The notes under the pieces were generated by a model. The model did not search any database. It saw only the letters and a list, made by a program, of their open reading frames with translations, and was not told where the DNA came from. Shown here one piece after another: positions 8,355 to 16,745 of a DNA stretch of 64,000 bases. Made by a program: the position numbers and the translations under genes. How positions within the stretch are numbered: position 1 is the stretch's first letter; the number at the start of each line of letters is the position of its first letter. The stretch is from NCBI RefSeq assembly GCF_943169845.1, contig NZ_CALPBW010000004.1:56848-120847 (forward strand), given 5' to 3'. The DNA comes from Peptoniphilus rachelemmaiella. Lineage in GTDB: Bacteria > Bacillota > Clostridia > Tissierellales > Peptoniphilaceae.

Positions 8355-9545
8355 ATGAAGTTTAAATATAAAATTATTGACAGAGAATCAAACCTGCTGA
8401 CCGACGAAATGGAGGCCGAAAATTTACAGGCGGCGCGGGAAAAGCTTCATCATGCAGGCTATCGCATCGTCTCCCTGGAACGGGCGGGCGATAAGATTCA
8501 GCTCATTAAGTCCAGATCGACGATCCCGAAAGGGCAATTGGCCCTTCTGTTTTCCCAACTGGCCCTAATGTCTTCAGGCGGTTTGGATTTGGTTACGGTC
8601 ATGGAATTAATGGCGCGAGAATCCAAAGGCCTTCGAAAGAAAAAGCTGGATTTCATCGTGGAATCCGTGAGACAGGGGAAGTTGCTATCCGAGGCATTTG
8701 ATGAAGCCGACTGTTTTCCTCAATTTGTTCCGGGCATGATCAAAAGCGGCGAGTCGGCCGGCACTTTAGGCGATATCTTCCATCAATTGGCGGTTTTTTT
8801 CGACGAGGAACAACAAATGCACAGAAAGCTTGCCAATGCCCTGGCCTATCCCATTATCCTCATGATTACGTCTCTTTTTGTCTTACAGGTGGTGCTCCAT
8901 TCGGTGCTTCCTGTATTTACCGACGTCTTCGAGTCCCAACAAGTGCCCCTGCCCCTCATGACTCGCATGCTCATGGCCATTGCCGATCACGTCAATCGTT
9001 TCGGCATGATCTATCTTGCGGCGCTGCTTATCCTAGTTTTGGTGATTCTGCTTTTAAAGAATCATCCGAAAACCGCCGAAGGTTTTTATCGCCGGTGGTA
9101 TCATCTGCCCATTGGTGCGCCATTTTACCGTGACCCCTTTGAGTTGAGGCAACTGAGAACCATGAAGATGCAAATGGACAATGGGGTGGATCTGTTGCGG
9201 ATTATGGAGAATTTAAACGAAGGGGCGGAAAATCCCTATATTAAGAGAAAAGCGTCGGAGATGATTCAGGGCCTCATGAAAGGTGAGGCGTTGTCCGCAG
9301 CCATGGAGGAAAGCGAGCTATTTAAGGCGCAAAACTGCTCCTTCGTCGCCTTAGGTGAAGCCTCTTCCGCCGTAAGCGAGATGCTTGCCGTGGCCATTCA
9401 CTTGGAGGAAGGACGCCAAAAAAATCGTGCCGAGCGCATCAGCATCTATATGGAACCGGCCTTGATTCTTCTCATGGCCATCGTCGTCGGATTTATTATT
9501 TTTTCCATCGCCATTCCCATGTTTGATATGGTAAACAGTTTTTAG
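8355..9545 (+). CDS. pilC: Type IV pilus platform protein (PilC/GspF)
   Basis: Inner-membrane platform on which pilin subunits are assembled, working with the PilB ATPase encoded just before it. The 396-residue protein has the usual N-terminal soluble part, two repeats of the GspF domain (about 55-185 and 255-375, the first with SQLALMSSGGLDLVTVMEL, the second with LRQLRTMKMQMDNGVDLL), and hydrophobic segments near 165-190, 215-240 and at the C-terminus (LILLMAIVVGFIIFSIAIPM). It starts 8 bases after the pilB stop. Confidence 0.92.
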   Translation: MKFKYKIIDRESNLLTDEMEAENLQAAREKLHHAGYRIVSLERAGDKIQLIKSRSTIPKGQLALLFSQLALMSSGGLDLVTVMELMARESKGLRKKKLDFIVESVRQGKLLSEAFDEADCFPQFVPGMIKSGESAGTLGDIFHQLAVFFDEEQQMHRKLANALAYPIILMITSLFVLQVVLHSVLPVFTDVFESQQVPLPLMTRMLMAIADHVNRFGMIYLAALLILVLVILLLKNHPKTAEGFYRRWYHLPIGAPFYRDPFELRQLRTMKMQMDNGVDLLRIMENLNEGAENPYIKRKASEMIQGLMKGEALSAAMEESELFKAQNCSFVALGEASSAVSEMLAVAIHLEEGRQKNRAERISIYMEPALILLMAIVVGFIIFSIAIPMFDMVNSF

Positions 9546-9554
9546 GAGGAAATT

Positions 9555-9944
9555 ATGAAAAAGAAAAAGGGGTTTACCCTCATCGAGCTTATTATTGTCA
9601 TCGCTATTTTGGCCCTGCTTATCGCCATCGCCATTCCACGGTATCAACGGTCAAATTTAAGTGCCCAAGTCACGGCCCATAATGCCAATGTACGGGTCAT
9701 CAAAAATGCGGCCATTCTTTATTCTATGGATCATCCTGAAGAAACGGCAATCGATATGAGCAAGATCAAACCTTATCTGGAATCCGAAGAAGTCCCGAAG
9801 CCGGCGAAGGCATTAAAGGTACCTAATTTCACCGTAACGATGGACAAAGGGAACGTGATCGTCTCACCCGGCATGGTAAAAATAGATAAAGATAATAACT
9901 TGGTGCCTGATACGGCGAAGTCCGATCAAGCGAAACAAAAATGA
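9555..9944 (+). CDS. Type IV pilin-like protein (ComGC/PilA type)
   Basis: The only pilin-like subunit in this cluster, 129 residues. The N-terminus carries the class III signal: a basic leader MKKKK then G/FTLIELIIVIAILALL, with cleavage expected after Gly6 and Glu at position 5 of the mature protein, followed by the hydrophobic assembly helix. The globular part is short and has no cysteine. The strong AGGAGG site upstream fits a highly expressed structural subunit. Its stop overlaps the start of the prepilin peptidase gene (ATGA), which would process it. Confidence 0.92.
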   Translation: MKKKKGFTLIELIIVIAILALLIAIAIPRYQRSNLSAQVTAHNANVRVIKNAAILYSMDHPEETAIDMSKIKPYLESEEVPKPAKALKVPNFTVTMDKGNVIVSPGMVKIDKDNNLVPDTAKSDQAKQK

Positions 9945-10642
9945 TACTGATCTATTCGGCCGCCTTTTTTCTCGCCGCTTCCATTGTCTCCTTTTTCAAT
10001 CTTTACGATGACAGGCGCCGGCGCGGCGAAAATTGGATCAAGGGAAGAAGCCGCTGCGAATCCTGCGGCCACACCATACCCTGGCTTTATTTAATTCCCG
10101 TTATCGGCTACGGCCTCTGTCGGGGAAGATGTACTTGCGGCGTAAAAATTGCCCCTTTCCATCCGCTGAGCGAGGGGATCGGGGGTGCGCTTGTCGTCTT
10201 TTTCATGCACCACATGGGGGTGGCGACAGATTCTATTTCATTTGTCGTCGCCCTATTTGCCATGTACCTTTTGGCGCTGGAAGACATTCGTCACCGGGAT
10301 GTGTTTACAAAAGACCTCGTTGCCTGCGGCATGATTTTTGTTTCGGTTCTGATTTTCAACGGATCCATTTATCCCTTAAGCGGCGCATTTATGCTTTGCC
10401 TCATAGGGGCTCTTTATTTTCTTTTTCCCAAGGCGGTGGGGGAGGGGGACATCTATTACGCCGCCATGCTCGCCTCGGGCATCCAAGGAATTTGGAGAAG
10501 CTATTTATTTTTTACCGCAAGCTTCGTCTCAGCCGCCCTCATCGGCGGCGGACTCTATTTTTTAAATATCTGCAGGCAAAAGGCCGTGCCCATGTTTCCC
10601 TTTTTCCTATGGGCTTTTTTACTTGTCGTACTGTTTTTGTAA
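9941..10642 (+). CDS. pilD: Prepilin peptidase (A24 aspartic protease)
   Basis: Membrane protease that removes the leader of prepilins and N-methylates the new end. The 233-residue protein has the four-cysteine N-terminal domain (CESCGHTIPWLYLIPVIGYG then CRGRCTCG) and the peptidase domain with two expected aspartates, in LALEDIRHRDVF and GEGDIYYAAM. About seven hydrophobic helices are visible. It overlaps the pilin gene by four bases, which points to coupled expression with its substrate. Confidence 0.9.
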   Translation: MILIYSAAFFLAASIVSFFNLYDDRRRRGENWIKGRSRCESCGHTIPWLYLIPVIGYGLCRGRCTCGVKIAPFHPLSEGIGGALVVFFMHHMGVATDSISFVVALFAMYLLALEDIRHRDVFTKDLVACGMIFVSVLIFNGSIYPLSGAFMLCLIGALYFLFPKAVGEGDIYYAAMLASGIQGIWRSYLFFTASFVSAALIGGGLYFLNICRQKAVPMFPFFLWAFLLVVLFL

Positions 10643-10684
10643 AGAAAAAACTTTAAATTACATAAAAATTACGCATTCGTGGGA

Positions 10685-10690
10685 TATAAT
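10685..10690 (+). promoter_or_regulatory. Candidate -10 before the PilM-PilN-like gene
   Basis: TATAAT in an AT-rich stretch 18 bases before the ATG. No convincing -35 at 17 bases, and a start here would leave a very short leader containing only the AGGAGG site at 10697-10702. Tentative. Confidence 0.3.
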
Positions 10691-10707
10691 GCCGTTAGGA
10701 GGGCGAA

Positions 10708-12192
10708 ATGAATTTATTTAATAAGCGCGAAACGATAATTTACTTCGAAGATCGACGCTGCTATATAGCAAATTTAGACGAAAACAAAACAATAAGCGAG
10801 CTTCATTCTTTTGACATTCCGATGAATGTCGTAAGCAATGGCGAGATTTTAGACAGTGCACAATTACATTATCTCTTAAAAAAGACCTTGGAAGAAAATG
10901 AGCTGACCAAGAGCCACGCTTTGTTTGTCATTAATTCCGATTTGGCAGTTAATCGCACCATGCACGTGCCGTCGATGACGGACAAGGAAAGGGCGTCGCT
11001 CATCGAGAACGAATGCCCGTCTCTTTTTCCCCAGGATTTAGAGGAATACGCCTTGGACTCGGTGGATTTAAAAACCGACGATGACATCCATCATTTACTG
11101 ATTACCATATGTCCCGACGAAATCCTGGACAGCTACAGGGATTTGGCGAAAAAATGCGAGATTAAGCTTCGTGGCATCATTCCCTTTTCCACCCTTTGTT
11201 TGGAATACGCCCATTGGTTAGGCGGTGCAAGGGTGAATTTTATCGGCACCGGTCATTTGGGCTTTTATTACGGCCATGAAAATCGCTTCTTTGACCGCAC
11301 GGAGATCAATGATTCCGTCTTGGATTTCATGAACAGAAATGAATTGGAAGCGGAAGATGTTTTGCGGATTAACGACGATCATTTTGACGAGCGCATGAGC
11401 GATGTGGATCCCGCCACCATCAAGAGAGAAATGCAATCGGCCTATTACGAAGCCTTGGGCCATGTAGAACACATGGGCGGTGATTTCGCTCTGGAGGATA
11501 GGCAATTAATTGCAGGTTCCTTTGTAGAAAGCGGCCTTTTCGGCGAGCTCATGGACGAAGAAGTCTATAAGCCCTTGGCTTTAAGTGATCTCTTCACCGC
11601 TGCAGCGGAACACGACGATGTCACCGCCCTGTTTGCAAAAGGCAATCGCAAAGGAGGTATCGACAAAAATTACTATCTGCCCATTGGAGCCGTTGTGGCG
11701 GCCTTTGCCATTCTCATCGGATCCTTCGCCTACGGTGAAAAAATAAAACAACAAAACCGCGATCTCATCGTCAAGACCCACGAACAGGAAATGGCGCAAG
11801 AGGACTCGAATACCTCCGATGACAGCAGTGGGGCACAAGTGAGCGCCGACATTGCCGATGCCATTACGAAAGTGAAATCTTCGGCCCCCGACACCTTGAC
11901 GGTAACGGGAATAGACTATCAAGGCGGCACCTTATCCATTCGCGGGGAAACGAAAGATGCCGAGGTGGTAAAAACCTGGTGTAGTCAATTGGAAGATGTT
12001 TTGAAAGTGAAAGTTGAAGAAGAGCCCACGGCAACGGTGGCCGATGTGGTTTACTTCCAATTAACGGCTCACTTAACCGGCGAGGATACAAGCGACGATG
12101 CTTCCGCATCCGGCGAAACCGAAGGGGCTACAAACGCCACGGAAAGCGACAACGCAGCCAACACCACCACTGGCAACGGCGCCAGCATATAG
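10708..12192 (+). CDS. Fused PilM-PilN-like pilus assembly protein
   Basis: A 494-residue protein in the position where pilM, pilN and pilO normally lie. The first 320 residues are cytoplasmic and resemble the actin-like PilM module (short strands, SHALFVINSDLAVNRTMHVP, SLIENECPSLFPQDLEEYALD). One transmembrane helix follows (about 325-346, LPIGAVVAAFAILIGSFAYG), then a coiled stretch, and a PilN-type extracytoplasmic domain (about 385-455, TVTGIDYQGGTLSIRGETKD). The last 35 residues are a Ser/Thr/Asn/Asp-rich low-complexity tail. Separate PilM and PilN proteins meet at the membrane in known systems, so fusion is sensible. Family calls rest on layout and weak motifs rather than strong signatures. 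Confidence 0.65.
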   Translation: MNLFNKRETIIYFEDRRCYIANLDENKTISELHSFDIPMNVVSNGEILDSAQLHYLLKKTLEENELTKSHALFVINSDLAVNRTMHVPSMTDKERASLIENECPSLFPQDLEEYALDSVDLKTDDDIHHLLITICPDEILDSYRDLAKKCEIKLRGIIPFSTLCLEYAHWLGGARVNFIGTGHLGFYYGHENRFFDRTEINDSVLDFMNRNELEAEDVLRINDDHFDERMSDVDPATIKREMQSAYYEALGHVEHMGGDFALEDRQLIAGSFVESGLFGELMDEEVYKPLALSDLFTAAAEHDDVTALFAKGNRKGGIDKNYYLPIGAVVAAFAILIGSFAYGEKIKQQNRDLIVKTHEQEMAQEDSNTSDDSSGAQVSADIADAITKVKSSAPDTLTVTGIDYQGGTLSIRGETKDAEVVKTWCSQLEDVLKVKVEEEPTATVADVVYFQLTAHLTGEDTSDDASASGETEGATNATESDNAANTTTGNGASI

Positions 12193-12201
12193 GAGTCATT
12201 C

Positions 12202-13212
12202 ATGAAAGTTTACAAGGATGTAGGAAAACTATCCAACGAAGAATTAGATGCATTGATTCTTTCTAAAATAAAATCGAAGCGAAAAGAAGTCCTGGGTGCC
12301 TCTTCCATCGGCGAAGACACGGCCATGCTGGACTTCGGCGGAGATTTAATCGTCTTAAGCAGCGATCCCATTACCGGTGCGGCGGAAAACTTAGGTGCAC
12401 TGGCCATTCATATCAGCGTCAACGATGTGGCCACGAAATCCGCCGATGCCGTAGGGGTTTTGCTCACGCTGCTTCTTCCCGTCAACACCACGTCGGAAGA
12501 CATTGAAACCATTATGGCCGATGCGCAAAAGGCCGCCGATGCAGTCAATATGGATATTATTGGCGGCCACACGGAGATTACCGACACGGTGTCAAAACCC
12601 ATTATGATTTCCACCGTCGTCGGGCGCGTCAGCAAAGACAAAGTGCCCGATCCGTCGAAAGTGCGTATCGGCGATGTGGTAGCCATGAGCAAGTATGCCG
12701 GGCTGGAAGGCACGGCGATCATCACCACGGATTGTGCCGACGCCCTGAAAGACATCGGTGAGGCGCTGCTTCGAGAAGGGCAGGGGCTGGTGGATCAACT
12801 CAGTGTTCAGGCGGAAGGCGAAGTGGCAGCGGATTTTTCCATTCGCGCCATGCACGATGTCACTGAAGGCGGGGTAGAAGGTGCGATTTGGGAAATGGCA
12901 CAGGCCCTGAAGGTGGGCATGGCCATCGACAAAGAAGCGATTCCCGTATTAGAATCCACAAAAGCCGTGGCCAAAAAGGCCGAAGTGGATTTGTACCGGC
13001 TTATTTCCAGCGGATCCATGTTGGTTGTCTTAGCCAAAGACGACTTTGAAGCCATGGAAAAGAAATTGCATGATCGAGGCATTTTATTTACGAAAATCGG
13101 CGAAGTCACGGAAGGTGACAGAGTGGTTTATAAAAACAGCCGCGGAGGCGAAGAAGAAATTGCCGCACCCGGGCCCGATGCCCTTTACGGCGCCTTGGTA
13201 AAATTACAGTAA
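12202..13212 (+). CDS. AIR synthase-related protein (PurM/HypE/SelD-like fold)
   Basis: A 336-residue member of the PurM-like ATP-binding superfamily: N-terminal half with GEDTAMLDF and LAIHISVNDVATKSADAVG, GGHTEITDTV in the middle, and C-terminal half with MHDVTEGGVEGAIWEMAQA. This matches the AIR synthase-related group. It is not a true HypE, because the C-terminal cysteine that HypE carbamoylates is missing (it ends YGALVKLQ), and no hydrogenase genes are near. It follows the pilus genes by 9 bases and a ribosome binding site, so is likely cotranscribed. The substrate is unknown. Confidence 0.8.
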   Translation: MKVYKDVGKLSNEELDALILSKIKSKRKEVLGASSIGEDTAMLDFGGDLIVLSSDPITGAAENLGALAIHISVNDVATKSADAVGVLLTLLLPVNTTSEDIETIMADAQKAADAVNMDIIGGHTEITDTVSKPIMISTVVGRVSKDKVPDPSKVRIGDVVAMSKYAGLEGTAIITTDCADALKDIGEALLREGQGLVDQLSVQAEGEVAADFSIRAMHDVTEGGVEGAIWEMAQALKVGMAIDKEAIPVLESTKAVAKKAEVDLYRLISSGSMLVVLAKDDFEAMEKKLHDRGILFTKIGEVTEGDRVVYKNSRGGEEEIAAPGPDALYGALVKLQ

Positions 13213-13234
13213 AATTACAAAGACGCTGGAGCGT

Positions 13235-13263
13235 TTGACTTTTAAGAGGTCGGGAACCATAAT
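13235..13263 (+). promoter_or_regulatory. Promoter of the amidase gene
   Basis: TTGACT (13235-13240), 17-base spacer, CATAAT (13258-13263): five of six matches in each hexamer. Transcription would start near 13270, about 30 bases before the TTG start codon. Confidence 0.7.
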
Positions 13264-13301
13264 ATTAGTGACAAAGTGTTACCAATTTGAAGGAGGTTCC
13301 C

Positions 13302-14507
13302 TTGAAACGTTTATTACAAAGTTTCGCCCTATGCTTTTCATTCCTTTTCATACTTACAGGTTATTCGGAAGCGGCCGGCGCGACGATGCGCGTAAAGACC
13401 AACGGAAGTAATCGAAATGTCAGTGTCGCCAATGTAAAAGTAAATGGCTTTGACTTATACAGTGACTATAAACCCTATGTGGACAACGGCCGCACCTTCG
13501 TTCCCATTCGAGAACTCACGGAGCTTATGGGCGCCAATGTCGCATGGAATCAAAAGACCCAATCGGTAAGCATCTCCATGATGGACAAAGACGTGAAGCT
13601 GAAGATTAACAGCTCCGTCGTCTATGTGAACGGAAAGAAAATGCGAATCGACGCGGCCTCCGTTCCCAGATTGACCCAATACGTGGCTCAAAACAACGAC
13701 AGCAAGACCATGGTACCCCTTCGTTTTTTGTCGGAGTCCTTGGGATTCAGTGTGAAATGGGAACAAGATAAGCGACTGGCCATGATCGACAACGGCCTGG
13801 CACGGGCACCGCAACCCTCGGAAAAGGCAAAGCCTGTTCAAGAAGCGAAAAAGCCCGCGGAAAAAACGAAAGCGCCCATGCCTTTACCGAAAGTCAATGA
13901 AGCGAAGCCCCAGCCCATGGAGCCGGGTCAAAAGAAAAACCTGACCATCGTTTTAGACCCCGGTCACGGCGGTAAAGATTCCGGTGCCGTCGCCGAAGAT
14001 AAAACCACGGAAAAATCACTGACACTTCGCTTGGCACCCAGAGTAGAAGCCATGCTTAGGGCGAAAGGTTATAATGTCATTATGACCCGCACCACCGATG
14101 AATTTATCGCATTAAGTGAGCGGGCGGACATTGCCAATCGTAACAATGCGGATCTGTTCGTGAGCATGCATTTTAACTCTGCAGGCGGCCCTTCGGCCTA
14201 CGGTATCGAAGTGCTTTATGCATCGGAAAATGATGTCGCGCTGAAAAAAGATTGCGGCGATCAAACGAAACTGGCTAGAGAAATTTTAAACGCCGTGCTG
14301 AAGGAAACCGGTGCAAACAGTCGCGGCATTAAAAATCGTCCCGAACTGGCCGTGCTTCGTCGCACGAATATGACAGCCTGCTTAATCGAAGGCGGTTTTA
14401 TGTCCAATCCCGACGAGCTCGAACAAATAAAAAGCGACAGCTATTTGGACAAATTGGCCAATGGCATCGTCAAGGGAATCGAAAACTACAATCGCAAATA
14501 CATGTAA
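13302..14507 (+). CDS. N-acetylmuramoyl-L-alanine amidase with stalk domain
   Basis: Secreted zinc amidase that cuts the stem peptide from peptidoglycan. From a TTG start (AGGAGG five bases before) come 401 residues: a signal peptide (about 1-28, SFALCFSFLFILTGYSEAAG), a copper-amine-oxidase N-terminal-like stalk domain (about 40-165, FVPIRELTELMGANVAWNQ and MVPLRFLSESLGFSVKW), a Pro/Lys/Glu-rich linker, and an Amidase_3 domain with the zinc ligands in LDPGHGGKDSGA, the glutamate in EKSLTLRL, SMHFNSAG, and the catalytic glutamate in CLIEGGFMSN. It has its own promoter and is followed by a terminator. Confidence 0.93.
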   Translation: MKRLLQSFALCFSFLFILTGYSEAAGATMRVKTNGSNRNVSVANVKVNGFDLYSDYKPYVDNGRTFVPIRELTELMGANVAWNQKTQSVSISMMDKDVKLKINSSVVYVNGKKMRIDAASVPRLTQYVAQNNDSKTMVPLRFLSESLGFSVKWEQDKRLAMIDNGLARAPQPSEKAKPVQEAKKPAEKTKAPMPLPKVNEAKPQPMEPGQKKNLTIVLDPGHGGKDSGAVAEDKTTEKSLTLRLAPRVEAMLRAKGYNVIMTRTTDEFIALSERADIANRNNADLFVSMHFNSAGGPSAYGIEVLYASENDVALKKDCGDQTKLAREILNAVLKETGANSRGIKNRPELAVLRRTNMTACLIEGGFMSNPDELEQIKSDSYLDKLANGIVKGIENYNRKYM

Positions 14508-14531
14508 GGAAGGCGGGAGCCTTCCTTTTTT
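14508..14531 (+). terminator. Intrinsic terminator between amidase and rdgB
   Basis: Perfect hairpin GGAAGGC-GGGA-GCCTTCC followed by six T. It begins at the base after the amidase stop. Only 12 bases separate its T-run from the rdgB start, leaving no room for a promoter. Confidence 0.92.
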
Positions 14532-14543
14532 AAAGGAGAACGC

Positions 14544-15110
14544 ATGAACATCATCCTATCCACAGACAACGCACACAAGCTAAAAGAAATCCGCGAATTG
14601 GTCGACGGGAAGTTTCGCGTTTTAACAAAGACCGAGGCCGGGTACGGCGACATTCATCCCGTGGAAGACGGCGATACCCTGGAAGTCAATGCCATGAAAA
14701 AAATTGAGCCCTTGGAAGGTGAAATCGTCATTGGCGACGACACGGGCCTATTCGTGAGCGCTCTTCAAGGGCGCCCCGGCGTCTATTCCGCCCGCTACGC
14801 CGGTGAAGAGGGAAATGACGAAAAAAATCGCGAGAAACTCTTGCGGGAAATGGAAGGAAAAATCGATCGCAGCGCTTATTTTAAAACCGTTATCGCCGTA
14901 AAAAGAGGCGATGAAATCTATACGGTGGAAGGAATCTGTCCGGGACATATTACCGAGTCGCCTCGAGGCGAGGGCGGATTCGGCTACGATCCCCTCTTTA
15001 TTCCCGAAGGTTACGACAAAACCTTCGCCGAAATGACCGACGACGAGAAGAATGCCGTCAGTCACCGCGGTCGGGCTTTGCGGGCATTTGTCGAATCCTT
15101 AAAAAGCTAA
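14544..15110 (+). CDS. rdgB: dITP/XTP pyrophosphatase (RdgB/HAM1)
   Basis: House-cleaning enzyme that hydrolyses deaminated purine triphosphates to monophosphates and pyrophosphate. The 188-residue protein has the family landmarks: STDNAHKLKEI at the N-terminus, VIGDDTGLFV, GRPGVYSARYAGEEGND, GEGGFGYDPLFIPEG and SHRGRAL. The ribosome binding site AAAGGAG abuts the T-run of the preceding terminator, so expression appears to rely on read-through or on an internal promoter I cannot see. Confidence 0.93.
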   Translation: MNIILSTDNAHKLKEIRELVDGKFRVLTKTEAGYGDIHPVEDGDTLEVNAMKKIEPLEGEIVIGDDTGLFVSALQGRPGVYSARYAGEEGNDEKNREKLLREMEGKIDRSAYFKTVIAVKRGDEIYTVEGICPGHITESPRGEGGFGYDPLFIPEGYDKTFAEMTDDEKNAVSHRGRALRAFVESLKS

Positions 15111-15117
15111 AAAATAT

Positions 15118-15146
15118 TTGACATGGATATAAAATGATGTTAATAT
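15118..15146 (+). promoter_or_regulatory. Promoter of the tRNA pair
   Basis: Perfect TTGACA (15118-15123), 17-base spacer, TAATAT (15141-15146). Predicted start near 15153, about 15 bases before tRNA-His. Confidence 0.8.
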
Positions 15147-15167
15147 ATATCCATCGTCAAATTTTGT

Positions 15168-15245
15168 GGTGGGTATGGCCTAGTCGGTTAAGGCGCCAGA
15201 TTGTGGTCCTGGAGATCGTGGGTTCGATTCCCACTATCCACCCCA
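15168..15245 (+). tRNA. tRNA-His (GTG anticodon)
   Basis: Cloverleaf read by eye: acceptor GTGGGTA/TATCCAC, D arm GCC/GGC, anticodon loop TTGTGGT giving GTG, T arm GTGGG/CCCAC with TTCGATT loop, and encoded CCA. The extra G at 15168 opposite discriminator C is the hallmark of tRNA-His. The anticodon stem has one A-C mismatch next to the loop. Confidence 0.95.
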
Positions 15246-15280
15246 TAATCCTTCGGGATTTCAACTCGCATTGCGAGTAT

Positions 15281-15364
15281 GCGGGAATGGCGGAATTGGC
15301 AGACGCGCTAGACTTAGGATCTAGTGTCAACGACGTGGGGGTTCAAGTCCTCTTTCCCGCACCA
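15281..15364 (+). tRNA. tRNA-Leu (TAG anticodon)
   Basis: Class II tRNA with acceptor GCGGGAA/TTCCCGC, anticodon stem CTAGA/TCTAG around loop CTTAGGA (anticodon TAG), a long variable arm (TGTCAACGACG), T arm GGGG...CCTC with TTCAAGT, discriminator A and encoded CCA. Cotranscribed with tRNA-His. Confidence 0.95.
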
Positions 15365-15424
15365 TTTAGACTTCCCATATCGAGTTCATCGGGACTCGAT
15401 GGCGGGATGTCCTATTGACGAGAT

Positions 15425-15460
15425 TAACCTTACAGCTTTCAGTTGTAGGGTTATTTTTTT
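15425..15460 (+). terminator. Terminator of the tRNA operon
   Basis: Thirteen-pair hairpin (TAACCTTACAGCT with AGTTGTAGGGTTA, two G-U pairs, loop TTC) followed by seven T. Confidence 0.9.
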
Positions 15461-15487
15461 GCGAAAAATACATATTCGTCCAAATAG

Positions 15488-15517
15488 TTGAATGACGGGA
15501 AGGGTTTATATTACAAT
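15488..15517 (+). promoter_or_regulatory. Promoter of plsX operon
   Basis: TTGAAT (15488-15493), 18-base spacer, TACAAT (15512-15517), about 50 bases before the plsX start. I see no recognisable FapR operator. Confidence 0.6.
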
Positions 15518-15567
15518 AGGTTGGATCGAACAGAGCAATTATTTAGATTGATATAAAGGGGAATTCT

Positions 15568-16518
15568 ATGAAAATAGCATTTGATTGTCAGGGCGGCGAT
15601 CACGCGCCTCAGGCGATTGTAGAAGGTGCACTGAAGGCGAAGGACGTCTTAGGTATTGAACCGGTATTTTTCGGCGACAAAACGCTTTTAGCGTCCTTCG
15701 AAGGCGTGGACGAAGACCATATTGTCCATTGCGCCTCGGCCATTGAGCAGGAAGACAGTCCGGCCTTGGCCATTCGCAAAAAGAAAGACAGCGCCGTCGT
15801 TCAGGGGCTGGCTGCATTAAAAGAAGGACTGGTTGACGGCATGATCAGCGCAGGCAGCACTGGCGCTTTATTGGCTGGCGGTATGTTTATCGTGAAGCGC
15901 AAAGAAGGCGTGGAACGGGCGGCCCTTCCTGTTTACTTGGAGATCAGCGGCCAAAAGAAATTGATTTTAGACGTAGGTGCCAATATGGATGCCACACCGG
16001 AGATGCTTTTGAGCTTTGCAAAAATGGGCCAAAGCTATTTGCAGGATGCGGAAGGCGTGGAAGCGCCGACGGTGGCTTTATTAAACGTGGGTACGGAAGA
16101 AGGCAAGGGCAATCAACAGGTGAAGGCGGCCTATGAATTAATGGCCCAAGAGCTGGAGCACTTCGCCGGGAACATGGAGGCCCGTGACGTTTTGTTTAAT
16201 AATGTCAATGTCATTGTAGCCGACGGATTTGCCGGAAATATTTTGCTGAAGACCATCGAGGGCACGGTAGGCTACATTCAACGGACCATGGTTTCTTTGG
16301 CGAAGGGAAGTGAAAAGGGCGGCGAGCTCAAGATGCTTGCAAAGAAAATTTTAAGTGATCTGGACTACAGCCGCTACGGCGGCGTGCCCCTATTGGGCTT
16401 GGAAAAACCTGTGTTTAAAGCACACGGTGCATCCAATGCCGAGGCCATTTTATCGGCGACGGAGGCATTGGTACGCATGGTAGGCGGAGAAGAAAATAGT
16501 GAAGGAGACGTACGATGA
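15568..16518 (+). CDS. plsX: Phosphate acyltransferase PlsX
   Basis: Converts acyl-ACP to acyl-phosphate, the first step of phospholipid synthesis in Firmicutes, acting at the membrane surface. The 316-residue protein shows the family start (IAFDCQGGDHAPQAIVEGA), SAGSTGALLAGG, the LDVGANMDATPEMLL loop, LLNVGTEEGKGN and VIVADGFAGNILLKTIEG. It overlaps acpP by an ATGA, placing enzyme and its acyl carrier substrate under coupled translation. rpmF, often found just upstream in other Firmicutes, is absent; two tRNA genes lie there instead. Confidence 0.95.
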   Translation: MKIAFDCQGGDHAPQAIVEGALKAKDVLGIEPVFFGDKTLLASFEGVDEDHIVHCASAIEQEDSPALAIRKKKDSAVVQGLAALKEGLVDGMISAGSTGALLAGGMFIVKRKEGVERAALPVYLEISGQKKLILDVGANMDATPEMLLSFAKMGQSYLQDAEGVEAPTVALLNVGTEEGKGNQQVKAAYELMAQELEHFAGNMEARDVLFNNVNVIVADGFAGNILLKTIEGTVGYIQRTMVSLAKGSEKGGELKMLAKKILSDLDYSRYGGVPLLGLEKPVFKAHGASNAEAILSATEALVRMVGGEENSEGDVR

Positions 16519-16745
16519 GAGAAAGAATTTTAGAAATTATTGCCGAGCAAGTGAATCGTCCCGTGGAGGATTTGGATCCTTCCTTGGATTTTATCGACGA
16601 CTTAAATATGGACTCCATCGAGTTGGTGGAGACGATTATGACCGTTGAAGATGAATTCGATATTGAAATTGACGAAGATCGCCTGGAAAAAGTCCGCACC
16701 ATCGGCGATGTCTTGGATTTGTTGGAGGAGTTTGATCTGGATTGA
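16515..16745 (+). CDS. acpP: Acyl carrier protein
   Basis: A 76-residue acidic carrier protein that holds growing acyl chains on a 4'-phosphopantetheine arm. The attachment serine is Ser34 in LNMDSIELVETIM, within the usual DSxEL context. Four helices are predicted by composition. Start overlaps plsX and the stop overlaps the rnc start, so plsX-acpP-rnc are one transcript, the standard Firmicutes arrangement. Confidence 0.95.
   Translation: MRERILEIIAEQVNRPVEDLDPSLDFIDDLNMDSIELVETIMTVEDEFDIEIDEDRLEKVRTIGDVLDLLEEFDLD

Noticed and set aside
12202..13212. HypE (hydrogenase maturation) or SelD
   Set aside because: The HypE C-terminal cysteine and the SelD N-terminal Cys/Sec-Gly motif are not present.
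13221..13240. Small hairpin ACGC-TGGA-GCGT after the AIR synthase gene as terminator
   Set aside because: Short stem without a proper T-run; overlaps the -35 of the amidase promoter.
15134..15418. Open frame running across both tRNA genes
   Set aside because: It covers two complete tRNAs and has no ribosome binding site; frames through tRNA genes arise by chance.
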